64,000 bases of DNA from Amoeboaphelidium protococcarum (GCA_023515745.1 JALECJ010000258.1:252501-316500); one strand, 5' to 3'; positions 12,801-25,444 are shown, counted from the first letter of the stretch. The notes: generated by a model from the letters alone, not told the origin. Numbers and translations: made by a program.

Positions 12801-14588
12801 GATTTCGTTGAGAGTCAATACGCAGTCACCCAACTCGACATTATTGGATAGTTCACGATGATCATAAGCTACAAACTTGAGCTGATCAAACGTTGTATCT
12901 CTGATAAATAGCTGGAATGTCTGCTCAAAGGATGGATTATTCTTCCTCTTGACCACCTTACTCTTAAACACAACATTACCGAAATGTAGTACCTCGACAT
13001 AGGGACTAAATACGCCGATATTAGTTCTTTTGGTATCTAATTCTTTCAACTGATGCACAGTGACACGCAAAACTCCGGCAGATGGAGCAGATTACTGCTA
13101 ATTAGCTGAGCGCGACGCATCTTAAGTCAGTTACTGAGCCGCGTCAGCCACTTGCTCGACAGAAGGAAGTGGGTAGAATGACAATTCAAATCTCACATCT
13201 CCCTTGGAACTCTTCCCACCCTTTCCACCAATGGACGGCATAGACAGATCTGGCAGGGAACTTTTGGAATCCTTCCCCGACTACCTGGACTCTTTCATAC
13301 TCAACGGCTTCCACATATCATTAGTCTTTGGGTTTTAATCTAATCCAAACTCTGCCAGAGTGGACTTGTACGAGCCCATCATTGAATCCTTGATCAAGTC
13401 CTTATCATAGATCCCCAATTCAAAAGTGTCATTCAAAGAGTGTACGATAACATAGAAGGACTCATTAAAGTACGGATTGAGATTATTGTCAATGATTTTA
13501 GTCCTGGCCACCTCCTTTCCACCAATCTTCACCTTGGCGAATGGATCACTAACGCCAAAAGACTCCATATTCTTCAATCCTCTAGCTTCATACACCTTTA
13601 TAAGTAGAATACCTATTGCCTACTCTCCAACGACATAATCTCCATTCATAATTGCATCCAGATCCAAGACGAAAGCATTAGGATGGACGAAAAGCATACC
13701 CACAATATCTCTGATCAAAGTCTACAGAAATGCATTCAACCCAGGAAGATCCATCAAATCCATACCTTTCAACGGTTTCAACACAAACTGAACAGATGGA
13801 TGTTGTGGCAACTGCAATTTAACAATCTTCACAAATGGGAATCCCTGCATAGTTTACAGCTCAATCTGAGCCTATGCAGAGAATCCAATGTTTTTAACCA
13901 GAACTGGAATCTCGACACCCATAACACCTTTACCAATACGAGTGCTAAGTACAATTTTGGAATTACGCTCATCTTTCGTCACCACCAAGTCTTCAGAATC
14001 TTTAGGCTCAAATATAGCATCACAATCAAACCTGATAATGTCATCATCAGTCTTGGTGATGCCCCTAAAGTTGGCCAATCGAGGCGCCACAGTGCCCAGA
14101 GTGAATTCGCTGAGACCAATAGAATCTATGAAAGACGGTGTATACTGATCCAGAATCTAATTAACAGAGCCAGTCACAATATCGCTAATGACCGGTTCAA
14201 ATATAAGCCAGAACCTTCCCAAGATGAGATTCAACCACTCGGCGCTCTCAATGTCCGTGTCCAGCTGTCTCAATCCCTACTACCGTTGCAACTCCACTCT
14301 GACCAGGCGTTTGTACGTCTCAATCTCTTTACGAATTATACCACTCAGAGCTGATACAATTAGAATGCCAATAATTGATGTGGATAAGAAATTGAGTTAT
14401 AAGCCCACTATTTTCAAGAGATAGAAAATCAGCATTGGTGCAAAGACTGCAGCACATATAACACCAGAAATTTTCACATTACCAATGTATGAGCTGACAA
14501 GAGCATTCGCAGCAGGATCTCCAGTATAATCCTATGGGGCCATAACAGCTTCCTTTTACTCTGGTTATTCTTTTACTAATTCCGTCAT
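9801..14588 (-). CDS. Tricalbin / extended-synaptotagmin-like protein, 1595 aa
   Basis: One frame of 1596 codons, ATG 14588 to TGA 9801-9803. The N-terminus has a hydrophobic hairpin (about residues 42-85) expected to anchor the protein in the ER. An SMP lipid-transfer domain follows (about 110-310). At least five C2 domains begin near residues 322, 506, 646, 1124 and 1396, most with SDPYV/SDPFV motifs and NETF/NE.F strand ends. Family knowledge: tricalbins tether the ER to the plasma membrane and move lipids, with C2 domains binding phospholipids or calcium. Length is close to yeast Tcb3. A 300-residue linker between C2C and C2D is rich in Ser, Lys and Glu. Many Gln codons are TAG/TAA. The domain order is unambiguous; which paralogue cannot be told. 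Confidence 0.92.
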
Positions 14589-14930
14589 GGTACTCCGTTC
14601 TATCAATTTTACAGGAACGTATATTCCGAAAGACTAAAAAGCTATCAAGACCACCAGTCTCTTTAGTGTGAACGTTAAACGTTTGAAAAGGAACGCGCGC
14701 TTTCAGGGCGAGAGAAATGACGAAATTCAACAACCAAGCGTTTATGAACCACGTGGCAACTTCGCTATACAATTTTTGCAACGGTATAGACCGCTGAATC
14801 GAACAATCACACTCTCTCTAATGTCTAAGGAAAGTGAAAAAATTATTAAACATATTAAGCATAATAATTATTAAGCTTAAATAGGCAGCTGTGATAAGGT
14901 TTATCTTTCAAAATACTTTTAAATATCATT

Positions 14931-15854
14931 TCAAGTAGATTAAACCAACCAAACGAGGAAATAAGATTCTGCCATAATGTCGCAACACTACAACTTAAGT
15001 TGAAGTTCCACTGATGGGGTCTGAACACGATTAAATTGCTTTGTAGTTCTTCGTGATAGAGCCTTCAACTACATCGAAACTCTCGAACAGTTCCGGAGGA
15101 AAGCCAATTTCTCTCATCTTCAATTCATTGTGTATGCAGACATTTTACTTGACCAACATTTTCCACTCTTATCCTTGAATATAATGGTACTCCAGATCAT
15201 CAACACAAGACCAATCGAAAACTAAAATCGCCTGTCCTGCAGACTAATACTTACTGATGTGCTAGAATGCATATTCCAACTAGTACGAACAGTATATTCC
15301 ATTACCAAACTCGCAAGGATTTTCGAAGTTCGAAGACACGTATTGGAAACCTTGCGCAATTAAACGGCTAACAATTGATGAATTAACTACTCCGTGGAAT
15401 ATTAATCTTTTCGCTTCTACTTGCGCGCGAATCTGTTCAATAACGCCTTTGATCTGATCCAGATTCTGTCCGCATTAAATCGCGTAGATTTCTTTCTCGG
15501 CGCGATCTCCACGTGCGCCGCCATACAACTGTTTCAGTTTTAGCAACTACAGATCCTTGGTTACAGATGCTGGCACGTATGCAACTGGTGGTTTTCTGCT
15601 ATTGATTCCTCTGTCAATGGCCATCATGACCAAGTAATCATTTTAATCACGACCCTCAGGAATAATCACATCCACCATATCTTCTGCAAACAGAAGGGCT
15701 TCCTCTGACTACAAACCAAACTTCTCTTTAAACAAACTCTCGATATTCTTAACTCTACCAGATTTAGGCTCCATAGGGCGTGCAATATCAGGAATAAAAG
15801 GTAATTCATAAATATCACGAGGCTCTTTTATTACTTGTCTTTTGATTGGCTCAT
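14931..15854 (-). CDS. PARP/ADP-ribosyltransferase-fold protein, 307 aa
   Basis: One frame of 308 codons, ATG 15854 to TGA 14931-14933. The central segment reads RLIFHGVVNSSIVSRLIAQG...EFGNGIYCSYQLEYAF, matching the PARP catalytic pattern: a hydrophobic strand with (F)HG, a helix ending in GF, then N.FG.GIY.S...EYA, followed by GQAILVFD. The His and Tyr that hold NAD in PARP-type ART folds are therefore present at the expected spacing. The third catalytic position (Glu in true polymerases) is not evident, so it may be a mono-transferase or inactive. No PARP regulatory, WGR, BRCT or zinc-finger domain accompanies it. Identification rests on motif pattern, not alignment. Confidence 0.6.
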
Positions 15855-16039
15855 TTTACTATAGTTACTGATTAAGTTGGCAATGATTGGTGAGAAGAAG
15901 TGAAACGCATTATCGGTCAAGCCAAGCTGAATAACATCTCGTAAAAAAAACTTTAATTGAATTCAACAATGAATAGCAAGACTAAATTAGTATTGGATGA
16001 ATATGAACTTCAAAAAGCAATTAGAGATTACCCAGCAAC

Positions 16040-16806
16040 ATGTTTATCTTCTAGTTGCAATTAGCAATTTCGTTACGCGTTTCTCTTTGACGTATATATG
16101 ATTCTATGTTGTTTCCCTGTTTCAATCTCGGAATAAAAGCTTTTGTAAACTTTTGGATGTCCTCCATCAAACCATTCTCTGTATAGGAGACAGTGTGATA
16201 TCGAGTCTTGTTGAGGAAGAAAGAGAAGACGCGTATAAACAATGCTTTTTGATTACAGAGATCTTCATTTTCATCACATTGTGCTAACTCATTCCATCTA
16301 GCCATCTTAGTCATATAGAGGAAACCATCAGGACCAGCGGCTAGCTCAGCTTTTACACATACATTATATTTTTGAGAAGGGCAACACATTCAGGTGTAAA
16401 CTCTGCACGCGGAATGACAACATAAGACTTCGTATGCAACCGCGGTATCCTACCAACGGTAAATCGTTCAGCTGCAATCTGTCTAGCTTACTTAATATTT
16501 TCCACTCGTTAGCCGTGAAAATATCAGGCAACTTCGTCGGTCTCAATGGGTCCCCATAGCGCATAATGCTTCTAGGCTCGTCATAATTATAACATTCATG
16601 CTCACTTTATGCCCTACTATGATTCCAATATACCTTATCATCATCATCATCTGGAGCAGCTTCATAAACTTCTATTCCATTCCTTGCTTTGCTTTCATTA
16701 CATCGCTAATAGTGGGACCAGGGAAAGTATGATCAAAATCGTAACACAGAGAAAGCTTTCTCGCTATGGAGTCCAGAAACTTTCTGCAAGACTATTCAAC
16801 ACTCAT
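16040..16806 (-). CDS. Unresolved coding locus; protein-like segments in three frames
   Basis: Protein-like stretches succeed one another in different frames on the minus strand: from ATG 16806 a frame with FLDSIARKL and FDHTFPGPTISDV; at about 16680-16480 a frame with RYGDPLRPTKLPDIFTANEW; at about 16490-16370 one with SYVVIPRAEFTPECVALL; and at about 16340-16040 one with PDGFLYMTKMARWNELAQ and FTKAFIPRLKQGNN. A 60-nt GTATAT...CTAG intron (about 16632-16573) would join the first two, but I could not join the rest with introns of the 61-82 nt size seen elsewhere. It is either a multi-intron gene with shorter introns, a pseudogene, or affected by sequence errors. The family is unknown. Confidence 0.35.
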
Positions 16807-17541
16807 CTACTGGCCCTAACGATGTGCCAACATATACAATCGACGCGCAGTTGTAATGCGGCTACTACTTTACGGCAGCGAGCGAACAGATATACGCAAA
16901 TCTGTCTGACATCAATACAACCAGAGCATTTTCCTCAGTCATTCCAGCCCCGCCGCCAATTTCACTCACGCGCACACTACTGTTGATTGGCTGGCTACCC
17001 ACTCAACTCAGATACACTCTTAAAAACTTTCAACAGAATGCCAAAAATGCTCTATAAAGGACCGCCTGCATTTTTAGCCACTATAGCATCACGGAGGTCG
17101 ACAATAATAGCATCATGAGATAAAAACACTGTATCAGTGGCGGAACTAGGGAGCTGTGAGCCATGTGCTTGAACAATCATATATCAAACTCGCTAATGTG
17201 TGCCTACCATTTATGCGTAACTGAATAATAATATTTTAGAGTAAGCAAGATGAGGGAAGCCAAAGGATTGAGAAAAGCACTTAAAGTCTATCACGACCAA
17301 TCACCGCTTGGATTCCCGTTACAAAACGAGATCAAAAGCGCGGTTCTGATTAACTAACTTACGACTGAGTAAATGGTTGCTTGCATTTAGTCAGGAAGTA
17401 GTTTGGCAATCAGTCATAATGAGAGTAAACAAAAATGAAAATTATTTATTATTGAGAGAATTTAAATATTCAAATTGATTCATAAGGGGACTGAAGGCAG
17501 TCTGACATTCACTTTATTTGCTAAGGAGTTAAATAGACGTT
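16807..17541. other. Intergenic, no gene recognised
   Basis: About 735 bp. The part next to 16806 has further open frame on the minus strand (for example ATG at about 16941 with LVVLMSDRFAYICSLAAV) that could be an upstream exon of the unresolved locus. The rest shows nothing recognisable. Confidence 0.35.
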
Positions 17542-19095
17542 TCAAAGGGCAATGTTGCCGCTAATGTCAGAGATACGACGCGACTATTGACTGACGGAGA
17601 CTCTTTTGACTTACTGGGTTTGAGCTGGAGTTGCAGTAGTCACCTTGCCATTCATAAAATATTCATAGAGGTGTTCATCAGCGGGAATAACGAGACCATC
17701 GTTAGCATTGATTTTAGTCATCCAATCAGCTTAATTCGTATCACTGCTGCCATTTCCGGCAATATTGAGAAATGCATTGACATAATCATGGCCACCCTCT
17801 GCACTGACTGGAGGAATGAGTGCAGAAGACAGCTCAGAGCTATTCATCTGAGGTGTGATTGTATGCTCTGAGGAGCGAGGTGACGAGAAGTGGCTGTATC
17901 TGCGCACCTCTTTCAATTGCTCTTGCTCAGCGTAATGACCAGGAGATCGGCCACGCACAACAATTTCTTCGCTTTGGTAACGCGTCACTTCCACTCTTGA
18001 GCCATCTTCCATATTAGCGTATAAAGTCATCACAATCATATACCTTTACTAAATTGCGCGCCTCTTTCCATTGTTTGCAGTAGCATGTCGGAACTACAGA
18101 CGCTGGAAAGCCAGAAGATTGCCATTAGGGCCTTCAGGAGAATTCTGACCGCCGATGCCAGCACTCCCATTTAGAAATTCTGCCTGCAGCAGTTAAGCAT
18201 TAAGCATTTAAGATGGATGATAACTAGGCACAATAGCCTGAGGCTCCACCTTGCACGCCTTCCCATTACGCTTTACGCCATGAGCCACAATCTCGGTAGC
18301 TTTGTTTTCAAATCCAGCTGTGCTCTTCACTCCAACGTCCAGATCAAAAGATTTAACCTTCTTCAGATTGAGGTTATTCATGGAGCCATCATCACGCAGA
18401 TTTATATACAGATCTGGCTCTTGAGTGACAGCCGAGTGAGACAGCTGCTATTGGAAAGCAGTAGATGCCATATGAAGAGCAGCACAGACATGAAAGTAGT
18501 TTCTTCGATAGCAAGTCCAGCAGTCTTCATGCACAAAGAATCCTCCCTCGATGCGACCCAACACGCTCAAGTCAACTGGTTGGACGCGATCCAAGCTTAG
18601 CGACTGCCCACTAAACGCGCCAATATCACCATTGGAAGCAGGATCAAGAGCGAGAATTTGATTAGTGATGTGCTGATCAATAAACTGTGGCCAGCCCTTT
18701 GTTCCATTCGGAATCTCGTTGACTTGCTGCTATATAATCTGGTCAGAGGGAATGATGTTGTAAGAATAATCAGCCAGTTGAGGAGTGAGCTATAACTATT
18801 ACACTGGCTAGAATTTAGACACCATAGGCTGTTATTACTGCTGCACAGGGAGAGGTGATTGGGCCATTTGGATATAATCTTGAGCCTGGAGGATACCAGA
18901 CACTTGATCATTATAATGCAGCTGTTACAACTCTTATTATTACTATTATTACTAAAGCGCAGTATAATCAGATTAGTGCTACTACTACTAATGATGATGA
19001 TGATGATGAAGATGCTAATGAGCATCAGCAACCGGCTAATCAATCACGCCGTAAAGGGCTTACAAGTGACGATCTTAGTTGTTGTTATTATCCAT
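17542..19095 (-). CDS. NDT80/PhoG-like DNA-binding transcription factor, 517 aa
   Basis: One frame of 518 codons, ATG 19095 (in-frame TGA just upstream) to TGA 17542-17544. Residues about 150-385 match the NDT80/PhoG fold (Ig-like s-type DNA-binding domain): RIEGGFFVHEDCWTCYRRNYF, a GFENKATEIVAHGVKR stretch and, near the end, FQRLQFRHATANNGKRR, all family hallmarks. In fungi such factors control meiotic entry (Ndt80) or phosphate and N-acetylglucosamine responses; which role applies here cannot be told. The N-terminus is low complexity: Asn, a run of His and poly-Gln blocks encoded by mixed TAG, TAA and CAG codons. The C-terminus is Ser/Gln rich. It is transcribed toward the unresolved locus; a strong hairpin lies in its leader at 19147-19198. 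Confidence 0.88.
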
Positions 19096-19454
19096 ATTAT
19101 TAGATCAGGTAGTAGAGGTATGCGCAAACAGTTGATATAATGTGATCTTTGATATTTGGGGTGAATAGAGTTACAAATCCCAAACAACAATATCAAAGCT
19201 AAAAGCAGGCACATTGAGTCTTGTGTTCATTGGCTTAGCGGGAAGCTTGGGTAGCACCAGACGTCGCGTCCAATCTGCATCACCTAATTTGCTCGCCTGA
19301 CTTGGTCACAGGCTGGATTTAGTGTGCACTATTGCGATCCTACCATAAAATGCCAAGCTGTATTACAAACCGAAAAATACTATCTAAAAGTTTAACACAA
19401 CAACAAAAATTATAATTCTTCACACACACACACTCACATACAACATATTTTCTC
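19096..19454. other. Intergenic between NDT80-like and epsin genes
   Basis: About 360 bp with the promoter of the NDT80-like gene (including the inverted repeat at 19147-19198) and the 3' flank of the epsin gene. The GCGGGAAGCTTGGG and GACTTGGTCACAGG neighbourhood at 19235-19315 has no assigned role. Confidence 0.4.
19147..19198. promoter_or_regulatory. Perfect inverted repeat in the leader of the NDT80-like gene
   Basis: CTTTGATATT (19147-19156) is the exact reverse complement of AATATCAAAG (19189-19198), and TGGG/CCCA inside extends the stem. It lies 52-103 bases upstream of the start codon. It could be an RNA hairpin in the 5' leader or a palindromic binding site. Confidence 0.4.
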
Positions 19455-21350
19455 TCATTTACCAAAAGACACCAGATTAGCAAACGGGTCGTTCGCGTTA
19501 TTCTTCTACTACTGCTGCTGTTGATTAGAAATTTACTGAGCAGTAAAGCCTTGACCTTGCACCGGCGGTAACTACTACTGTTATCCGTACTATTGTCCGC
19601 CAAATCCACCGGCATTTCCAGCTCCAAAACCAGATCCACCGTAAGGTTGCTGTTGAGGCATAAATCCAAACGGATTAGGCTATTAATATCCAGGCGCAGG
19701 TGCTCCGTAAGCGTATTAGCTTTGTGGCTGTTAGTACATTTACTATGGCTACTATTACATCATCATGTTACCACCAGAATATCCGCTGCCATTAAACATT
19801 GGCGGGCGATTGTAGTTCTACTACTACTGTTACTACTAAGGCTGCTGAAAATTATTGTTATTACCACCAGAGTAAGGTTGCATCTAATTATTCATACTAT
19901 TTCCGCCGCCATACAATTACATAGCCTATTGATTTTGCTGAGAAGGAGGAGCACTACCACCTAAACTTCCGCTAGCACCAAATAGACTCAAATCATTCGA
20001 ACTATTCTTGAAATTACTTGCGCTACCACTCTTTGCAGCACCAGAAGAAGAGTTGGCAGCCAAATTAGCAAAAGGATCAATCTAGGTGGCATTTCGAGCA
20101 ATGTGCGCAAGTGCAGCATTCGGGTTCATATTCTACTAGCCCTGCACATACTTGGGCACAAGATTCTTCTATCCAGCACCGCCATCAAATGCGGAGTCAA
20201 AAAAGTCTGTTGCACCTCCAACTTGCTATTGTTATTACTACTACTACGGGACCAAAGCCTAAGACTGTTAGAATGGTTATCCAAAAGCACTTCCGTTTCC
20301 ACCATGAGGATAGTGATGAGCCTGGTTCCCATACATATCATACTAAGACTACTATCCTCCCACAGAACCTGACTAATTCATAGGCATCTTACCAGGGCTA
20401 AATCCAAATGGATCTGGCTGGCTTTGTTACACAGGCTGAGTCTAGGCCATAGAGCCAAAGAAATCCAAATCGTTCTTATTCTGGTCAACATTCGCATCTC
20501 CCCACAAATCAATCATACCTTGTTATTATGATTGCTGAGGCTACACTTGCTGTTAGCGCTATTGCTACTACTACTACTAAGTTGAAATTTACTACTAGGA
20601 GGAAGAACCGCCCACAACATTACTTCTACCGCCACCAGCAGCCTCAGACTTGGACAACTCCAAAGCCTTCCTGAGCTCAGCCTCTTCACGCTCCTTCTCC
20701 TTCTATCTCCTCTCATCTTCGAGACGCCTGCTCTCCTCCAGAGCCTTCTCCACCTGCCTCTCTTCTTCATACTCGGAGCGGGGTTCATAGGAAGCACTTC
20801 TTTCATGGCGGCCACCATCAAATCTAGAACTGTTGTTGTATGTTCCAGATACAGATCCACCATTGCCAATTCCAGGCTGGCCCAGTTTCTGTCTCAGCGC
20901 TGCTCTGCTCTTTCTCTCATCACGCAGGCGGTCATCATCGGCCAGAAGGGAGGCAATCTATTTGCTCTTCTCTCTGACATTGGCACCTTGATCCTTGCCT
21001 TCATCATCGACAAACTAGAATTCTTTCAATGTCTTTATCACATACAGATTCTACTTGGCATAAGCGATAACCTGCTCACTTCCACAGTGTAACAAGTAGT
21101 CAAGCAGAGTTAGAGCTTTGAACACATGTCGCCAGTTCTTGCCAGAATCATTCAGACGCTTATCCAAGATTTCCATAATTTCCATAAAGTCTTGGGTGCG
21201 ATATGTGCAATCAGCGATTTCGCCCATCTATGTGCCACTAGGACCCCACGGATCATTACTGGTAGCCTCTCTAACTTTTACCTGGACATCAGAGTAGCCC
21301 TTGGTGAAGTTTTTGGCCTATCTCATTGTACTTCTAGCAATCTAATCCAT
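19455..21350 (-). CDS. Epsin (ENTH-domain endocytic adaptor), 631 aa
   Basis: One frame of 632 codons from ATG 21350 to TGA 19455-19457. The ENTH domain covers about residues 10-150: AKNFTKGYSDVQVKVREATS, NDPWGPSG, DFMEIMEILDKRLN, GKNWRHVFKALTLLDYLLHCG, NLYVIKTLKEF. It binds PIP2 and bends membrane. Two ubiquitin-interacting motifs follow (EEERQVEKALEESRR and EAELRKALELSKSEA), then a long Gln/Gly/Asn-rich tail with NPF (Eps15-type EH-domain ligand) and a terminal DPFANL. That order (ENTH, UIMs, NPF) is the epsin layout of Ent1/Ent2. Dozens of the tail glutamines are TAG or TAA. The frame is also open upstream of ATG 21350, so the start is likely but not certain. Confidence 0.93.
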
Positions 21351-21726
21351 CTTTACCAATTCTTTCAATGTATCAAGGTTATATGAAAAGAAGCTTTATT
21401 ATATAACTACAATAATAATGAGATGATGATAAAGTTGTTATCGCTAAAGTAATGGAAATTCCTATAGTGATAATTGATTGATTGGGAAATAAAAAGAACA
21501 ATCGTCAATTGTTTGGATCATCGAAATGGGGGCGAAACAACTTTGGTTTCTCTCTCTTCTCTCTTTTTAGTCAGTTGACTTTTGACTCTTACAGTTGCTC
21601 GCTAGCAAGATTCACAACGATTGAAGTGATTAATACAAAAATGATAAGTTTTGTCAATCATTTTAGAATGCAGCATTCGTAATAATAATTCTAAATTTTT
21701 ACTTTTATTACTACAGAGACACAATT
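21351..21726. other. Intergenic between epsin and P4-ATPase
   Basis: About 375 bp of AT-rich sequence: epsin promoter and P4-ATPase 3' flank. No other gene is recognised. Confidence 0.45.
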
Positions 21727-24700
21727 TCAATTTCCTGATGGCCTACTTAGAGTCAGAGTGTCGTACTTTTTCACAATGTCCGCCATGCCACTCTCATTCT
21801 AGCTGAAGGCATAGCCGCGATTGTGAAACTTTTAGATCTTCTGCAGCCGTTTCACCGCGCGCTTGAAATTGTTCGACTGTGGACTGTGATCCACCGTGCC
21901 GTATCTCTGAATCTCCTGCACGATATGATAATCTTTGAATAGGGCCATTCTCTTGGCATACTTCCAGATTACGTCTCTCAGTATGCAGATACATGGTACT
22001 AGAATCAGACTGAACCAGAATACGCCACTTCCATATAGAGGCGGCGTGATTCCACTCAACTCCATCGACAGATTATTGGCTGGTGCAGCGATGGAATAGA
22101 TTGGTAGGAACACTATCCATGACACAAAAGAACCGACAATAGCCAGTGTGGTGTACTTATTCCATGTGGCCAACGTGTATGCAGCTTTAAGCAGAACAGT
22201 CATTAACACACAGCTATACAAAAGTGTTCCATCCAACCACATGCCGGACATTGCGCCTTAATAAGGACCGTCACCTAACGCGAATCCACCTCCCGTTATA
22301 CCAATGTATGTTATAAAGTATAAAAGTAGGGAGTGGTAGATTGCATTCATAACCCATCCCCAAAATACATGCAGATTGAAAAACTCCTTCTTTTGATAAC
22401 TTTTGTACAACTGTGGGTACTCTCCAAGTACTCTGGCAGATAGATACTGATCAAACACACCGATGAACAGAGGTGGCAGCACAGTAAATATCACATTGTA
22501 CAGAGATATGGTCCACGATTCATAAATTGTCTAACCTGAGAACCCATTATAGAAAGCAAACCAAAGCTGTGTCATGTACAGAGTAATGTTCTTGTAGAAC
22601 GAGAACAAGATCAACTTACTCAGACGAGCATAACTCCAAGCTCCATGTACCAAGACTAGTTTCTGCAAATACTTGAATTAGCTGATGGCTATATCAGATG
22701 ATCTGGCTGCTTGTAAACCTTCATTTCCACTGATACCTACACCAATGTGAGCACTTTGAATCATACTTACGTCATTCGCACCATCTCCGATAGCCAAAGT
22801 CACTGCGTCCATATTATCTTTAACCAGCTTTACGACCAAGGCTTTCTGGAGAGGACTGACACGACAACATATTACAGACTTGCACAGAGTGGCAAGTTAC
22901 AAGAACAGCAGCGCAATATTAGGCTACAAAGCGTGTTTAAGAGTTTTACCATCAATCACCAGTGCAAGATTCGGTGCATTCTACTCATCATGTACTAATT
23001 GTAAATCATCATTGCCACCAGTGCCTAAATCAACCATCACAAAATTACTTTGGCTATCCGTAGCTTTACTGTATGCAGTCTTCTTGGCACCACTAAGTGA
23101 GTAAAATAGATCTCGAGCGTAATCCAGAAACTTATTAGATCCCTTTGACTGCTTACTCAAAGCCGGATCATACCTTCCTTCAGGCAAAGGAAATTTATAT
23201 TTTTTCATACAATCCTTGATGACCTCCAACTTCTTGCAGATGGACAGGTAAACTTCTTTCTCGTCCTCGCCTTCAATGATGACTAATGACATTGCTTGAG
23301 TTAATAATTTGCAACTGTACCCAATGTTAATGGCCGTCTCTTGTCTATCTCCAGTAAGAACCCAGATTTTAATGCCTGCATCAGCCAGTGTATGAATTGT
23401 ATCGGGTACACCTTATTACAGTTTATCCTCTATCGCTGACGCACCAACCAGAATTAAGTCTTTCTCAATAAGCTCAGCAGCTTCATCCAACTTTTACGAT
23501 CTATCAGTCAAGCAAGTAGCCGCATCATTGAACACTTTGACCCAGCTATCGTACTCCTGCTCAGAAATTTCGCGATACGCAAAGCACAATGTCCGCAATC
23601 CTTCCAAGGCAAAAACTTCCAACTCTTTATTGACACTTTCAAAATAGGGATTCACGTTGTCACTAGCTTTAGATAAACGCTCAAAAATGACTGTATCTGC
23701 ACCTTTGATCAGTAGCACAATCCTACCATCTGGAAATTTAACAACAGCAGACATTCTTTTACGCGTGGAATTGAATTCGCAAATATTTAACACCTGATAC
23801 TCCACCTCCTTTCCACCCTTCTCAATTACAAGTGAACTTGGACGCCTTTGTTTGAACACATAGCTCATTCCAGCCGCACCATCAACAAGAGCAGCCTCAT
23901 CAGGAGAGGAAGACTGGTACTTGATCTCGGGCTATTCGGAAGACCCATCTTTAGGCTTCACCATCTCTGGAATAACAGTATGACACACGGAGAGGATGGT
24001 GAGAAACATGTCACACGCTTACCCTGCGGATCCTTCATTTGTCAGCGCCATCTATGACAGGTCGGCAAATGTCTTATTGACACCTTTCTGCAAATCATAG
24101 CGCGTGCCCGCCACTGTACAATTCAAAAATTCCATCTCATTACAAGTCAGTGTTCCAGTCTTATCACTAAAGATGTAGTCGACCTGTCCCAGTTCTTCAA
24201 CCAGTGAGCTCGTACGCACAACAGTTGGCGTATCGTTTTTGGGATTATAAATGTCCAGATCATTGCCAATTAAGCGCGACTATACTAATTTTACCACTTC
24301 CATGGTGACTATCAAACTGATCGGAATCAAATTATTATACAGGATAATAAAAGTCAGGATGTTCAGAAAGAAATTGGCAGCAACTTGACTATTACTAAGG
24401 CCGTCTGGGTATAGGTAGCTAAACTGATCAGCTTATAGGTAGGCCAGCTATCCAGCAGCACTACAAACAGACATCAAAAGCAGTATAATGAACAGCATTA
24501 CAATCTGACGATTGGTCATCTTTTCCACTCTACTCTGTTTAATAGGTGCCGCGGTGGAATTCTACATCAGTTTACAATCATGCCCGGTGAAGACTACAAC
24601 GCCATAGACCCAAGCCGTGTTCCGTAACATGGCACCACGTAACAATATCTGGGATGGGTCAAGCGGTATCTTCTACTGGCCACCATTAGACATGATCAGT

Positions 24701-25444
24701 GTACCATCAAAAGTGTACAGACTACTGTTGGGTAATTCTGTGCTCAGTTCAGCTTAAAATCCCTGTGCAAGTTCTGCAGTCAAAATGTGACAAGTCTCTT
24801 ATCGGCTCTGCTTGATCTTGAGATTTGTCTCGCCGTCCAAACTGCTGGTCTCTATATAGCATAGTCCTTCTGGTTCACTTGAGCTGAGGAGCACCAAATC
24901 AGCTGGAAAGTAATTTTCATTAGTCACCTTGATGATATCACCAACCTGCAGATCTTTCCATAGCACCTGCACAAAGGATCCACTCTACAGTTTGTGGCAC
25001 ATGCGATTGTTCACCTCCTCGTCGCTCTTGTGCCGTTTGAAATCTTCCACCATCTCCTTGGCCGCAGAGGCAACCAGCACAAATAGTAACGGTACTATAG
25101 TGGTGTACCTGGAAGTGGGCGAGACTCCATCGATTTACTACACATTAGTGGATGCCAAATCATTAGTTGAAAGTTGCCATAAGTAGATTAAATCTTACCT
25201 GAATACATGCAGTAAATAGAAAAAACAGGTTAGCATACTTTGAAAATTGTTCATACAAGAATTTCAGCAAGAAGCTGTACACTGTATACTTTGATGTTGA
25301 TACAGAGTTTGATGGGTATGACTGTGGCACTACTAGAGGGTCTATCTTATTGACTACAACTGTTCTAAACTTGTCAAGTTAATCCTTCTTGACCGATAGA
25401 TGCAATATCTATTTTATATTGTCTATTGTACTTTACATGGTCAT
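21727..25444 (-). CDS. P4-ATPase phospholipid flippase (Drs2/Dnf-type), 1218 aa, one intron
   Basis: Exon 1 is 25444-25199 (82 codons), the intron is 25198-25138 (61 nt, GTAAGA...TGTAG), and exon 2 is 25137-21727 ending in TGA. The phase is 0, and without splicing the frame breaks. Motifs in order: [15 protein letters not shown] (P4 signature), [32 protein letters not shown] phosphorylation site, [43 protein letters not shown], then the C-terminal six-helix membrane region. These enzymes flip aminophospholipids to the cytosolic leaflet in Golgi, endosome or plasma membrane. ATG 25444 is preceded by an in-frame TGA; a second ATG lies at 25438. The enzyme is near the usual length, complete and probably active. 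Confidence 0.95.

Noticed and set aside
5625-14588. A ciliate or oxymonad origin, suggested by the genetic code
   Set aside because: CYR1-type cyclase, NDT80-like factor, tricalbin and FSH1-type genes point to fungi or close relatives. Base composition is also not extremely AT-rich. This is not proven without rRNA.
15969-16061. Short plus-strand ORF MNSKTKLVLDEYELQKAIRD at the end of the unresolved locus
   Set aside because: Only about 30 codons before overlapping better minus-strand coding; no Kozak, family or splice support.
18597-20869. Many open frames on the strand opposite to the NDT80-like and epsin genes, rich in Ser, Leu or His
   Set aside because: They are antisense images of Gln/His/Asn-rich coding sequence; the minus-strand frames contain the conserved domains.
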